Positions 18,894-28,929 of a stretch of 64,000 nt of DNA are shown piece after piece (position 1 is the first letter of the stretch; each line of letters begins with the position of its first letter). Source of the stretch: Nereocystis luetkeana (lineage: Eukaryota > Sar > Phaeophyceae > Laminariales > Laminariaceae); assembly GCA_031213475.1 (NCBI GenBank), contig JARUPZ010000024.1, positions 5,984,038-6,048,037 of the forward strand. The letters run 5' to 3'. Position numbers and translations under genes: made by a program. The notes under the pieces were generated by a model. It worked only from the letters and a program-made list of their open reading frames with translations, was not told the DNA's origin and made no database searches.

Positions 18894-20903
18894 CGTACTC
18901 ATTTGTTGCTTGCCTTAGTCATTTGACCATTGACCACGCATCCCTTTCGAGACGGAGCACCGTTCCTACTCCTAATAGAGACACCTCCAACAATTGGGCG
19001 CTCATTACGTTGTTTCCATATATTACATAGAAACTTTTTGCTAATCTTATCCCCTTCCTGTTTGGCCGCCTGTGGCCACCATCTATCTCCTAGGATAGCG
19101 ATCGTTTTCTCGCTGCTATCTAGTGTGTCAAACTCCTCCATGTCACATTCTTCTATTTCCCTCATCTCCTCTTCTAACACATCCCGTTCCTCCTTGTATA
19201 TTTCACATTCTCCTACTATGTGAGTTCTACTCTATCGCTTTGCCACACGGGCACATCTGTGCATCTATTTCCTCCTCCTCCCGACTACTGGTATACCTCT
19301 TTCTTCTTTCTGGCAAGTCCAGGTCACCTACACGAAAGCGCAGCTTCAGCGTTTTCGCGAAGTCCATTGGGCCGTGCAGATACGTTTTGATTCCTATTCC
19401 TTCCCTCAATCTCCCGTATATCTCTAGGTGTTTTTCCGATTCCACCTTGTTTCGTAGCGCTAGCCTTTCCCTTCTTTCTATCCTTTCTTCTACTTCTGCC
19501 TTGTACTTCCCAAACTTCCCGGCGAACATCACCTCTTCTTGGTTTCCCCCTATATCCTTCCATACTTCCTCAACTACGCTATCCCACCTTATTCCAGTTC
19601 GCCCTTTTGTTACTTTCTCCCATATAGCTTTATCAACTATGGCCGGCAACCTCTTTTTTGGCATGTTCCTTACTTTATATTGCCATTTCAACTTTCTCAT
19701 ATCCCTGTTTGTCTTGAGTGGGTGCATTCCCAGTTCTGCTCTTAATACTGTATTACTAGTCGTACTTGAGCATCTTAGGATTTTTTTAGCTGCTGTCATC
19801 TGTACTGTTTCCAACTGTTTTACGAGTTTCGCATTCCCTTCCCATACTTCTCCTGCATAATCTAGCTTTGGTACTATCACATTCATCAGGATACATCTCT
19901 TAATCCTGGTGTCAAGGTGCGAGTCTGTTAGGATCGCATCCATCTTGCGTGTGTGTGTGCTTTACCCTTTCCTATTACTTTTGCTATATGTGTATCCCAA
20001 GAGCAGTCTTTTGAGATCTCTACGCCAAGGTACGTATACTGGTCTACGATCGGCAATTCATCTTCTCCCCACTTCCAACTGAAATTTATCGGGTTCACCT
20101 TATCTTCGTTACAAACAACTACTGCGCATTTCTTGACGTTCGCCGTCACCCTCCATTTCCTAGTGTATTCTAGCGCGTTCTCTATTTGTTTCTGCAATCC
20201 TTCGGGTGTTTCTGATATCCCCACGAAGTCATCAGCAAACATCAATCCCGACACTGTATCTTCCCCTACCGTGACTCCCTGCCTTGCTGCTTCAACTGCT
20301 ACTATCAGGTCGTTAATATATATCTTGAATAGGTTGGGTGACAGCGTACATCCCTGTGCAACTCCTGGTAAAATATCAACATACTTCGATATTTCCCCGT
20401 CCAGCATCACAGCACTTCTCGCACATTCCGTCATACTTTTCATCATTCTCCACATCTTTCCTCTGATTCCTATTTCCCATAGTTTTTCCCACGATCCATT
20501 TCTCCATACTGTGTCGTAGGCCTTCTGTACATCTAGAAAGAAACAGTACGTTGTTAGTCCCGCGTCTTTCCTACCTTGGATTATCTTACCTAGAGTGTAC
20601 ACATGGTCTACGCAGCTACGGTTTGGCCTAAACCCTGCTTGCCCTTCGCTTATTTTGTCTTCCTTCTCCATCATCGTTCCCATTCTATCGGTCAGAATCT
20701 TCTAAAATGTTTTGCCTACTGTGCTTAGTAGCGTTATCCCTCTAAAGTTCCCCGGGTCAGCCTTATCTCCTTTCTTGACTAAGTTTACTACTACTCCTTC
20801 TCTCCACCTCCTGGGTGCGTACTCGTTTTTCCATATCCAGTTATACAACATAACCAGCATGGTAAGCATTCCTTCTCCCCCGTACTTCATAAATTCATTC
20901 ATT
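18894..20903 (-). mobile_element. Poly(C)-tailed LINE (family 1), 5'-truncated, ~2.0 kb
   Basis: The minus-strand non-LTR element starts in C19 (plus 20904-20922) and ends in C15 (plus 18879-18893). It carries the reverse transcriptase and a C-terminal domain. Its stop codon TGA lies within the terminal motif TGAGTAC, about 6 bases before the C-run, so it has practically no 3' UTR. Shorter copies with the same 3' end are at 33120-33347 and 62301-62406, also enclosed by C-runs. Confidence 0.9.
18899..20903 (-). pseudogene. ORF2 remnant of the family 1 LINE (RT plus CxC...H...C domain)
   Basis: Order on the minus strand. 20900-20702: RT N-terminal part with WREGVVVNLVKKGDKADPGN and ITLLSTVGKTF. 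After an in-frame stop, 20683-19928: GQAGFRPNRSCVDHV, FLDVQKAYDTVWR, GVAQGCTLSPNLFKIYINDL, the catalytic FADDF, and TYLGVEI. After a frameshift, 19943-19227: a helical C-terminal region ending DAQMCPCGKAIE. 19180-18899: completes a C-x-C...H...C pattern (GECEIY) and runs to KASNK-stop. The upstream endonuclease is missing. It is disrupted at three or more points, so this copy is dead. Confidence 0.85.
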
Positions 20904-20922
20904 GGGGGGGGGGGGGGGGGGG
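20904..20922. repeat. Poly(G) tract at the LINE 5' junction
   Basis: G19 on the plus strand. Because the LINE is 5'-truncated, this run represents the pre-existing target rather than element sequence. Confidence 0.9.
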
Positions 20923-21013
20923 CTTTAGCACCCCCGTCCCGATTTGGGGACAAACCAGCTTAATTCCAAGTGATTTGTCCCCAAAACGGGACTGGGGTCC
21001 TAAAAGGGTTAAT
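20923..21013. mobile_element. MITE family B copy
   Basis: Hairpin element: CCCGATTTGGGGACAAACC and GGTTTGTCCCC-type arms, ending CCTAAAAGGGTTAATAA. The left end is diverged where it meets the G-run. Confidence 0.8.
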
Positions 21014-21109
21014 AACCTTTCTGGTACCGCAGTCCCGTGTTTGGGGACGAACTAGTCGAATTTCAGGTAGTTTGTCCCCAAAACGGGACTGCGGTCCAAA
21101 AAGGGTTAT
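21013..21109. mobile_element. MITE family B copy, tandem to the previous one
   Basis: Left end ACCTTTCTGGTACCGCAG, arms GTGTTTGGGGACGAACTAG and TAGTTTGTCCCCAAAACGG, right end AAAAAGGGTTATAA. It shares the TTAATAACC junction with the neighbouring copy, consistent with insertion at its TTAA end. Confidence 0.8.
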
Positions 21110-21225
21110 AAGCCGATATCGTTCGTATACCAACCACCAAGAGGGTTAAATTGACACACGAAATCTGAACGTGGAAGTGTGGCGAGCTTGAGCTTTATTT
21201 TTACCAACCGGCCTGAGGATAAAAT

Positions 21226-21398
21226 GAAATAAATTAATTAAACAATAAATGAATAGATGAATAAAGACATGAATAAATAAATGAGTAAATTAATAAAATG
21301 AATAATAAATAGGAATGAATGGATGAATAAATGGATTGACGAATAAATGAATAAATGAATACATGAACAAATGAATAAATGAGTAAATAAATGAATAA
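21226..21398. repeat. (ATAA)n/(ATGA)n microsatellite, left part
   Basis: Imperfect AATAAATGAATAAATGAG repeats. The tract continues after the LTR element (25907-26197) and after the 820-bp TIR element (27021-27060). It is one repeat split by two insertions. Confidence 0.9.
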
Positions 21399-21574
21399 TG
21401 TGGATACCAGGCCCCCTTTCCCTAGATAGTACCGCCTCATTACACACAAGTTCAAGGTCAACATAGGTGACTCACTCCGTTCCCCGAAGACTCGAGACAC
21501 CAACCCACCTCGGTGTGTCCTCCACAACACAACCACATAAAAGAGAGATAACCTGCCCGGGGCTCCGCCCCACA
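21399..21574 (+). repeat. 5' LTR
   Basis: 176 bp, TGTGGATACC...CCCCACA (TG...CA ends). Matches the 3' LTR with a few substitutions and short indels near ACCACATAAAAGAG, so the insertion is not ancient. Confidence 0.92.
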
Positions 21575-21592
21575 TTGGCGTCGTTGGCTCGG
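21575..21592 (+). promoter_or_regulatory. Putative primer binding site
   Basis: TTGGCGTCGTTGGCTCGG directly follows the LTR. The TGGCGnCGTTG pattern resembles the tRNA-Asp-type primer binding site known from plant LTR elements (established knowledge). The tRNA identity here is inference. Confidence 0.5.
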
Positions 21593-22336
21593 TCTCTTTT
21601 TCTGGTGTTGGTCTCGCAGCGCGCGCGCGACGTTGTCAGCGCTGCGGTCTCGCGGGATATTTTCAGTGAGAACCTTTCTTCCGGACGTGCCAGCTCTATG
21701 AATGAGCTTGGTTCCAATCCCCCTCCTACGAAGGAAGAGGGACACCCCTCTGCCGAGGATGAGGAAGAACGTCATTCTGCCGAGGAAAGTACGAGTCACC
21801 TAAGGGCAGGTCGCAGAGGTGGCGACAGTCGAGAGGTCGTCGCGACGAATCGTTCCATTCATCTCAGCGACTCAGTCCGTCACGTTGGGGTACGCGACGC
21901 TGCTGGAAGTACCGATGGAGCCGCAGCAGAAGCTGGAGAGGACGTCCATTCAGAGGAATCGTAAGCTTCCTCTTCGGAGTACCACAGCTCCCCGAGGCGA
22001 TGAGTACGGTCGTCGTCGTCGCCGTTCGCGTCGCAGTGCAAGGCGTTCACACTCCCCCGGTTGTTACTACAGCAGGGGCAGCAGAGAAGAATGATGAGCG
22101 AGTTCTAGTTCTTCGCTGCGGAACAGCAACAACATCACTGCTATCAACAACCTCGTGTCCGAGCATCTCGCCAAGGGCAAGTTTGAAGAGGTTTAACTCG
22201 TTTACTGACTGCTCAGAGAGAGTGTCTTCGCCCCTGTAGGCACCCCTGTCGCGTCGCGTCTGGAGCACGTCGCAGTCGCTCAAGCCTGCAGCCCCATCTG
22301 TACCCGCAGCAAACTGAAGGATGAACCCCACCGATT

Positions 22337-23217
22337 TTGCTGCAGTCACGAATTTTTTCGGTGCTGAAGATGATAAGAACCTTCGTAGACCAGTACGAAG
22401 CTTTTGTAAAAGTGTCGCTCAAGTCTCGTGTTGGTAAGACCGACGAGTTGGTAGACTCGTGCTTCATGCAGTACTATCTGTACGTCCTGAAGGAAGAGGC
22501 AATTGTGTTTCATACACAATTGATGAATGGGCTATTGATAGTACTGTGGCGGCGTGGTGTCGACCACCAGTTATTGCCGGATGACGAGGCAAAAGCAGTC
22601 CCCAAGTCTTGGGCAGAGGTCAAGTTGGCCCTTGAATGCACGAAACCTGTCCGCGGACGCCGTAGCGCGTTCGGTCGAAGATATTGTCACGATGGCAATG
22701 TCTTGAAACCGACTCTGTCACGTCGCTTACGAACAAACACCGTGACAAGTTTTCCAATTTCCGTCGTCAAGCGGAACGTACCGGAGTCTCCGAGTTGAAA
22801 GCTTTGAAAATTGGGATTTTCGAACGAGGGTTGACACCCGAACTGTACGAACGGCAACGTTTAGGTCCTTACTGCAGATCAATCCAGGAGTCGAGCGATC
22901 GCGCACAACGTAGTGCTGCGACGCTAGAGCAGACCGTTGACAACACAGTGAGTACACTGTGGTCAACGGTAGTACGTAAAAAGAAACCGCCGACGAGTCG
23001 TGGGCGTAGTACCACAGTACAAAGTACCGTACACATGGACCGCAAACGTTCGCGGAGTAACCCACGTGGAAAACAGTCCGGTGGTTCCCCCTGTGCTCAA
23101 GCACAGCCGGCACCAGTCGCAAGCTGCCTCGCAGCAGTCCCACCAGTTCCAACCGTATCCCCTCCCCGAGTGCACATCGTTGAACAAGTCCAGTCATTCG
23201 TCGCAGAGTTGCTTTGA
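22337..23217 (+). pseudogene. gag-like region of the LTR element
   Basis: Two overlapping frames (22337-22798 and 22684-23217) give a helical, charged protein: VPKSWAEVKLALE, then KHRDKFSNFRRQAERTGVSE, KIGIFERGLTPELYERQRLG and a basic Ser/Arg/Pro-rich tail (KRSRSNPRGKQSGGSP). This composition is typical of gag, but no CCHC knuckle is seen. The frame change suggests a frameshift mutation near 22700. Upstream DNA to the LTR holds short frames only. Confidence 0.6.
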
Positions 23218-23242
23218 TCACCCTCAGCACGGCGCAGCAAAA

Positions 23243-23366
23243 CTATTACGGGGGGCCATAGTTAACAGGACAAACAAATATTGTTCGTAAAAATGGTTAA
23301 ACATACCTGGTATAGGTTTTTTATGTATACCACAGGTCCTGTTAACTATGGTCTCCCTCGTAATAG
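23243..23366. mobile_element. MITE family A copy 5, inside the LTR element, with TACCTGGTA
   Basis: 124 bp with clear TIRs. It is inserted between gag and protease, so it is younger than the LTR element. It carries TACCTGGTA at 23304-23312. Deleting CCTGGTA restores the reference CATATAGGTTTT. Confidence 0.92.
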
Positions 23367-23924
23367 CGTCGCTACCACGAACGCATGAAACGGTCGAAGC
23401 AGATGCCATGACGGTGCCCAGTTGTGTCAGTCCCCCACACAACTGGGAAGTCGAGGAAGGTACCCGTACAGCAGTTGTCCGATAGTACGTCGAGAGCTGT
23501 ACGGTCGGGTAGCGTGAGGGGCGACGATAGAAGGTGGATACCTTCTGGGTCGCTTGACCTCACCATGCCCATAGGAGATGAGTATGCACCCCGCGAACTA
23601 GATACTGCTACGAGTATAGACGTATCCCCCCCACGTACGTAAGCGTGTACGGTTTGCGGATTGTTTTTACCTGGAAGATCACATTGGTTGACGTGTGTCC
23701 CATGGGTTTCCCTGTACGTCGTAAGCAAGTACCGGTACGTAATAAGCAAGTACGTAGCGAGCAAAGCAATAAATATTTTTTTATGATTATGTTTGTTCTG
23801 CATCCGTAGCAATGGATTTGGATGGCTGTTCTGTTTATGATTCTGTTTGTCCCGCATCCGTACCAATGGGTGTCGAAGACTGTTCCGATTCACGTCCGAA
23901 GAGTGCAAGTAATAATGATAAAAC

Positions 23925-24360
23925 ATGGAGAATGGTTCACCACTTCCCTTTCTCGTCGTTCCCTTTCTTGCACTTGCTTTCTCATCTCATCGCGTTCATG
24001 TGTGTGGACGTGTTGAAGGACACGATGTTCCCCGTGTCACGATTGACACGGCAAGCGATGTTCCATGTATTGCGTTTCCTTTTATTGAACGCCCCCCAGT
24101 CCTGAAAAATGAACCTATCCATCCAATTCCCCAAGCTGCAGTCACGTTGAAAGCAGCGAATGGATTATTGATGGAAGTTCAAGGGTTCATCCGTTTCGAC
24201 TTACAATTGGGTGATGTCAATCGCTCAATCGAAGCTCTTGTAATATCGTCATTACGTCCTGACGATATTTATTTAGACAACAGCGTGATGTCTTTCTTTC
24301 GCGCAAAACTTGATTGGAAAAATCAGTGTTTTAACGTTCCACTCAAGCGATGCAACCATT
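23925..24360 (+). pseudogene. Retropepsin-like protease segment
   Basis: The frame 23925-24473 contains VPRVTIDTASDVPCIAF, with DTAS as the aspartic-protease active site (D-T/S-G/A-S). Further on are IEALVISSLRPDDIYLDNS and DWKNQCFNVP, where retropepsins of Ty3-type elements have their second conserved region. Short frames then link it to the RT. Confidence 0.7.
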
Positions 24361-24881
24361 CCCGCTGTACATCGTGTCGACAATCGTTACCTTGCTCAAA
24401 CGATTTCCTCCCCCAGTCCTGCTTCAGTCTCTGTCGCATTTTGTCCATGCTGACTTCGAAGCCGTCCCTGTGAGTTTGAAAACTCGTTTTTATTTACCAG
24501 CCGGTACTGAAGCATCAGTTCTTGCTTTCACCAGTAATCCACCTCTTGGCGACACTGATGTAGTAATTTTAATAGAACCTCGTTTGGTTCCGCTGTCCGA
24601 AATGTCCCGAGTATTCTAGTCTGGAAAAGTAACAAGTATTCGAACATTTAGTTGTACCATAGCCCGTACAGCTACAACATGGCGTACAGCAGACGGTTCT
24701 GTCTGGTTACAGATCGCCAATCCGTCTAGTCGTGGCGTTAAAATACCCAAAGGTCTCATTTTGGCTTAGTTGTCAACGTCCACAGTAACGGAAAAGCCCG
24801 AAGTACAAGTTAGTGCGGTAGCAGCCTCACCTGAGAATCTGGAGGAGTTAGTCGCGGCGCGTATAGCGTTGGAACCAGTAC

Positions 24882-25687
24882 TTGCGAAAGCTTTTGCTGA
24901 CACAACGTTTACGCCCGAACAAATCACAGGAAGTTACTCAGTTGTGCGCTAAATACGGCCCCGTTTTCTCGTTGTCTCCAGACGAGCTCGGTTGTTGTAA
25001 AATAGCCGAAGCTACGTTCCCATTGTCACCAGGCACCTGTCCCGTTGATCGTGCGCCGTACCGTACCTCACCCCATGTCCAAGAGAAGATTGATGAACAA
25101 GTAACCAAACTCTTGGAACAAGGGATAATTGAGGAGCGCACGAGTGCCTGGGGTAGTCCTGTTACAATCGTCACTAAAGCTGATGGTTCCTTCACCACGA
25201 TTATCGCAATACACTCAACCGCCATATTGTTCGGAAGACTTGGCCTATGCCTGACATAGAAAGTCATCTGGATGCCGTCGGAGGAGCTAAGTTCATCACA
25301 GTCGCTGATGTACAATCTGCTTTTCACCAACTACCTGTGGCTGGCTCGGACATCGAATCAACTGCTTTTGTCACAGAGAAAGGCAAGTACTGTTTCAAAC
25401 GTGTGCCTTTCGGTGTTCGTAATGCACCCTGGTTATATCAACGCATGATGTCCCTCGCACTTTACGATACTGGATCAGCCAGTGGTTAGTTTTGTTATGT
25501 GGATGATCTAGTCGCGTGTTCCGCTACATGGAGTCAACTTGGTCTCGTACGTGTTTTCAACACGAGTTTTACAGTGTTGACAAAAATTGTCCGTCGATAT
25601 ATCCTAACAATGTGTGGTGTTAATGTCGCACATCTAGGAAGTGAGCCTAGTCGCCCTGTTTCCCCAAGTCGACACCTTTTGATTTAA
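24882..25687 (+). pseudogene. Reverse transcriptase (Ty3 type), truncated
   Basis: 24882-25259: PVDRAPYRTSPHVQEKIDEQ, LLEQGIIEERTSAWGSPV and TKADGSFTT. 25247-25489, next frame: FITVADVQSAFHQLPVAGSD, KGKYCFKRVPFGVRNAPWLY. After a stop: FCYVDDLVACSATW, the catalytic YVDD. This order is diagnostic for Ty3-type pol. One frameshift near 25250 and one stop near 25488 inactivate it. The frame ends at about 25687, with only a short remnant after the catalytic box. Confidence 0.88.
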
Positions 25688-25707
25688 GACGCGCAGTTGC
25701 ACGTCTC

Positions 25708-25722
25708 AAAAAAAGAGGGGGG
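25708..25722 (+). promoter_or_regulatory. Polypurine tract
   Basis: AAAAAAAGAGGGGGG immediately upstream of the 3' LTR, where plus-strand DNA synthesis is primed in LTR elements. Confidence 0.85.
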
Positions 25723-25725
25723 TGA

Positions 25726-25906
25726 TGTGGATACCAGGCCCCCTTCCCCTAGATAGTACCGCCTCATTACACACAAGTTCAAGGTCAACATAGGTGACTA
25801 ACTCCGTTCCCCGAAGACTCGAGACACCAACCCACCTCGGTGTGTCCTCCACACAACACAACCACATATTATATAAGAGATATCCTGCACGGGGCTCCGC
25901 CCCACA
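25726..25906 (+). repeat. 3' LTR
   Basis: 181 bp, TGTGGATACC...CCCCACA. Followed by ATAAATAA repeat. Differs from the 5' LTR by a handful of changes. Confidence 0.92.
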
Positions 25907-25967
25907 ATAAATAAATAACTAAATAAGCAAATAAACAAATAAATAAATAAATAAATAAATAAACAAA

Positions 25968-25998
<31 letters not shown>

Positions 25999-26158
25999 GT
26001 AAATAAATAAATAAATAATAAATAAATAAATATATAAATATATAAATAAATAAATGAATGAATGAATGAATAAAAAATAAATAATAAATATAAATAAAAA
26101 TATAACTAAAAATATAAATAAATAAATATGTAAATAAATAAATAAATAAATAAAAATA

Positions 26159-26189
<31 letters not shown>

Positions 26190-26200
26190 AAAACAAATAA
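25907..26200. repeat. (ATAA)n microsatellite, middle part
   Basis: About 290 bp of AATAAATAAAT repeat with a few G/C interruptions. It is bounded by the LTR element and the TIR element. Confidence 0.95.
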
Positions 26201-27020
26201 GGGCCCATCTTAACGGGGAACGCTGTTTGGGAGTAGATTTTTAATTTGATTTCGAAAAAAAAAACGTGTTTGTGTCCTATCGGGGAACAGCGTACTAATT
26301 GCCAATCAAGAAAAAAAAATCGGAAGAAACGCACCGCGTCACACAACCCCCAGCCGATAAACAACGACGCGCGTAGACGAGAGCGAAGGTTTGCGCTGCC
26401 GCGTGCGCGCCGCCACCAGCCTCGTTTTCATTTTGGTCGCGCAGGATAGGAAGCTATTACTCTCAGGGTGTCTCGGGTGGGCGGAGAAAGTCCTCAAGCG
26501 CCACGTGCGGAACAGCAGCGGTGATGCAGCTATCGAGGTCTCGAGCGTATCCTCCGTTTTTTTGCTCGTTTGCTCGGGTTTCGTGATTGTTGGGCCGATC
26601 GAGCAGGCCGAAAAATTGGGATTGCGGCCGCCATGATTATTTTTGAGGCGCCACCACCGGGGTACGATGTGCTATGGTGTGTGGGCGTGGGCGCGGCTAT
26701 TGATCCGGTCACCTCTCGTTATGGTTCGCGTTTTATCGCCTCGATTGTGGTCGCCGAAGCGGCCTAGAATCGCCCCAGACTCCACCGAGGGTGTTGACCC
26801 ACCATGAACATGCTACGTCAAGTCCGAGGAACTCCCAAATTCCAAATTGGAATTCGAAAAATCACACGAAAAAAGTCCCAAAAGACTTGTCGCTCAAATT
26901 CAATTTTTCTATTTTGCCTGCTTGGTCGTTCACTCTTCGGCCAATCAGGTGCAAATTAAATTAGAAAACAAAACAAAAAAATCAAACTGAAAAAAAAAAA
27001 ATCCCCGTTAAGATGGGCCT
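26201..27020. mobile_element. 820-bp non-autonomous TIR element with TAA duplication
   Basis: Ends are GGGCCCATCTTAACGGGGA and its inverse (TCCCCGTTAAGATGGGCCT), flanked by TAA on both sides (26198-26200 and 27021-27023). A 3-bp TAA duplication plus GGGCC-type ends suits PIF/Harbinger-like elements; that assignment is inference. Subterminal A/T-rich stretches are also inverted (TTTTTAATTTGATTTCG against its counterpart near 26960-27000). No transposase frame is visible. Confidence 0.75.
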
Positions 27021-27187
27021 TAAATAAAATATTGAATTAAATCAATGAATAAATAAACAAATACGTAAATGTTTCACAACATTGTTCGCGATGCGCCTCG
27101 AGCAGATCGCTCATCGGGTAATAGCAGTTTCAGCTTCTCTCAGAGTCAGTCTTGGCCTACTGCAGATACTGAGGTATGCAACTCCCT

Positions 27188-27277
27188 AACCCCTTTAGTA
27201 CCGCAGTCCCGATTTGGGGACAAACCATTCTAATTCCAAGCGATTTGTCCCGAAAACGGGACTGCAGTACTAAAAGA
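27188..27277. mobile_element. MITE family B copy
   Basis: CCCCTTTAGTACCGCAGTCC left arm, ACTGCAGTACTAAAAG right end. The spacer CATTCTAATTCCAAGCG is close to the copy at 20923. Confidence 0.85.
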
Positions 27278-27496
27278 AAGGAGCCCCTCAGAAAATTTAG
27301 GCGCTATCCCTGCGAGGCAAGCACGCACCCCGCGTACGGAGAGACACATCATCAGGGTCGGGCACTCGGGCACACCACGTACCTGGCAGTATTAATCTAC
27401 TGTGCTGATTGACCTGACCAGTATATTCGCCAGTACTCTTATATCGTACGTACGTACACCTAAGAAAGAGGCCACCACCACGTTGAATTAATAGTA

Positions 27497-27607
27497 ATAT
27501 TACGGGGGACCCTAGTTAACAGGACCTATGGTGTACATAAAAACCTATATATGTAACCATTTTTACTAACAATATTTGGTCCTGTTAACTATGGCCCCCC
27601 GTAATAG
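27497..27607. mobile_element. MITE family A copy 6 (reverse orientation)
   Basis: TTACGGGGGACCCTAG ... ACTATGGCCCCCCGTAATAG. The internal region equals the reverse complement of the reference copy, with CCTATATATGTAACC. Empty internal TA. Confidence 0.9.
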
Positions 27608-27945
27608 TACGGGAGCCCACCGATAAATTGCGTTTCGGGAGGAGAGAGGAGAGGCACTGTACCGCTGCATTCCATGATTTCGACGGCAGCTTATTCGCTA
27701 CCGACTGAGTCAGCCAGTGCCCAGCCCTGCACATCGTACGACAGGCACGCAAGCTTCGATCTTTTAATAAGGCGCATGCCATCCGGGGGACGGCAGACCG
27801 CATTTGCAACTTTACCGCTATCGCATGCCTGGTCATTTCTACAGCAGTCATTTCTACGCCAGTACGTGACAGCACTCAACACTAAATTGAACATTGAAAT
27901 TTGTACATATTGCACGAAGTATATAAGAAAACAGTTTCAAACAAG

Positions 27946-28272
27946 CGCAGGACCTACCCTTCCTCACCTGAGACTAAGAACTTCAGCCTGGTCCAAACAA
28001 AGAGTTTCTTAAAATACTGACATTGAGTGCAGGACACACCCTGCCTCACACAAAGGGTAAGCACGTCAGCCTCTGGCCCAGACCAAGAGATCTTCAAAAT
28101 ACTGAAAAAAAAAAAGCGCAGGACACACCCCGCCTCACAGAAGAAACAAGAACTTCACTCAGCCTGGCCCAAACCAAGAGTTTCTCCAAAAATACTGAAG
28201 TTAATCAAGTGCAGGACACACCCTGCCCTACGCAATCATAAGAACTTCAGCCTGGCCCAAACCGAGAGTTGC
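27946..28272. repeat. Minisatellite, four ~80-95 bp units
   Basis: Units begin GCAGGACACACCCTGCCTCA near 27948, 28029, 28118 and 28211 and continue AAGAACTTCAGCCTGGCCCA then AGAGTTTCTTAAAATACTGA. The last unit runs into a MITE B. Confidence 0.8.
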
Positions 28273-28368
28273 TTAACCCTTTTAGAACCGCAGTCCCGTT
28301 TGGGGGACAAACTACTTGAAAATTACGTGGTTTGTCCCCACAACGGGACTCGGTTCTAAAGGGGTTAA
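28273..28368. mobile_element. MITE family B copy with TTAA flanks
   Basis: TTAA-CCCTTTTAGAACCGCAG ... TTCTAAAGGGG-TTAA. Arms GGGGACAAACTACTTGA and GTGGTTTGTCCCC. One of the clearest cases of a TTAA duplication for the family. Confidence 0.92.
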
Positions 28369-28568
28369 GTGGGGTTGCATGCATGCCTTAACCTCTCAGG
28401 CGAACAAATATCTTCAGAGTGTCGCACGCCTCGGTGTCAAAAACAAGTTGCGACGTTTTGCGCGACGTCGGCCAGAGCAAAAGCCATCGCGCCTAACTGT
28501 TGACGTATACGCGAGCAGTAGCGAGCAGTCTACCGATTTTCCTTCTGTTCGTACTCTGTAGCAGCACG

Positions 28569-28681
28569 GTATTACGGGGGACCATAGATAATAGGACCAA
28601 ATATTGTTCATGAAAAAAAAGTTGAATACATAGGGTTTTATGTACACGACAGGTCCTATTAACTATGGTCCCCCGTAATAG
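28569..28681. mobile_element. MITE family A copy 7, abutting (TAG)n
   Basis: TTACGGGGGACCATAG ... ACTATGGTCCCCCGTAATAG. Its terminal TAG is directly continued by the (TAG)n microsatellite. Confidence 0.9.
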
Positions 28682-28787
28682 TAGTAGTAGGAGCAGTAGT
28701 AGTAGTAGTAGGAGGAGTAGTAGGAGTAGTAGTAGTAGTAGTAGGAGTAGAAGTAGTAGTAGGAGTGGTAGGAGTCGTAGTAGTAGC

Positions 28788-28834
<47 letters not shown>

Positions 28835-28890
28835 TAGTAGTAGTGGTAGTAGTAGTAGTGGTAGTAGTAGTAGTGGTAGTAGTAGGAGTG

Positions 28891-28929
<39 letters not shown>

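Larger units (their letters stand above)
21399..25906 (+). mobile_element. Ty3-type LTR retrotransposon, internally deleted, 4.5 kb
   Basis: Two nearly identical LTRs enclose gag-like, protease and reverse transcriptase segments. It is flanked by ATAA on both sides, a possible 4-bp target duplication inside an ATAA microsatellite. Pol stops shortly after the RT catalytic box; the RNase H and integrase domains that normally follow are absent, so the copy cannot be autonomous. It lies in intron 3 of the hydroxylase gene in the antisense orientation and is itself interrupted by a MITE A (23243-23366). Confidence 0.9.

Noticed and set aside
18760-20922. G/C homopolymers as plain sequencing or assembly padding
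   Set aside because: Element ends fall precisely at the runs in a dozen cases, and one copy has an extended non-homopolymer target duplication. Raw read confirmation is still desirable.
26246-26767. Short frames inside the 820-bp TIR element as a transposase
   Set aside because: Lys/Arg-rich or anonymous, under 85 codons, no catalytic pattern. The element is non-autonomous.
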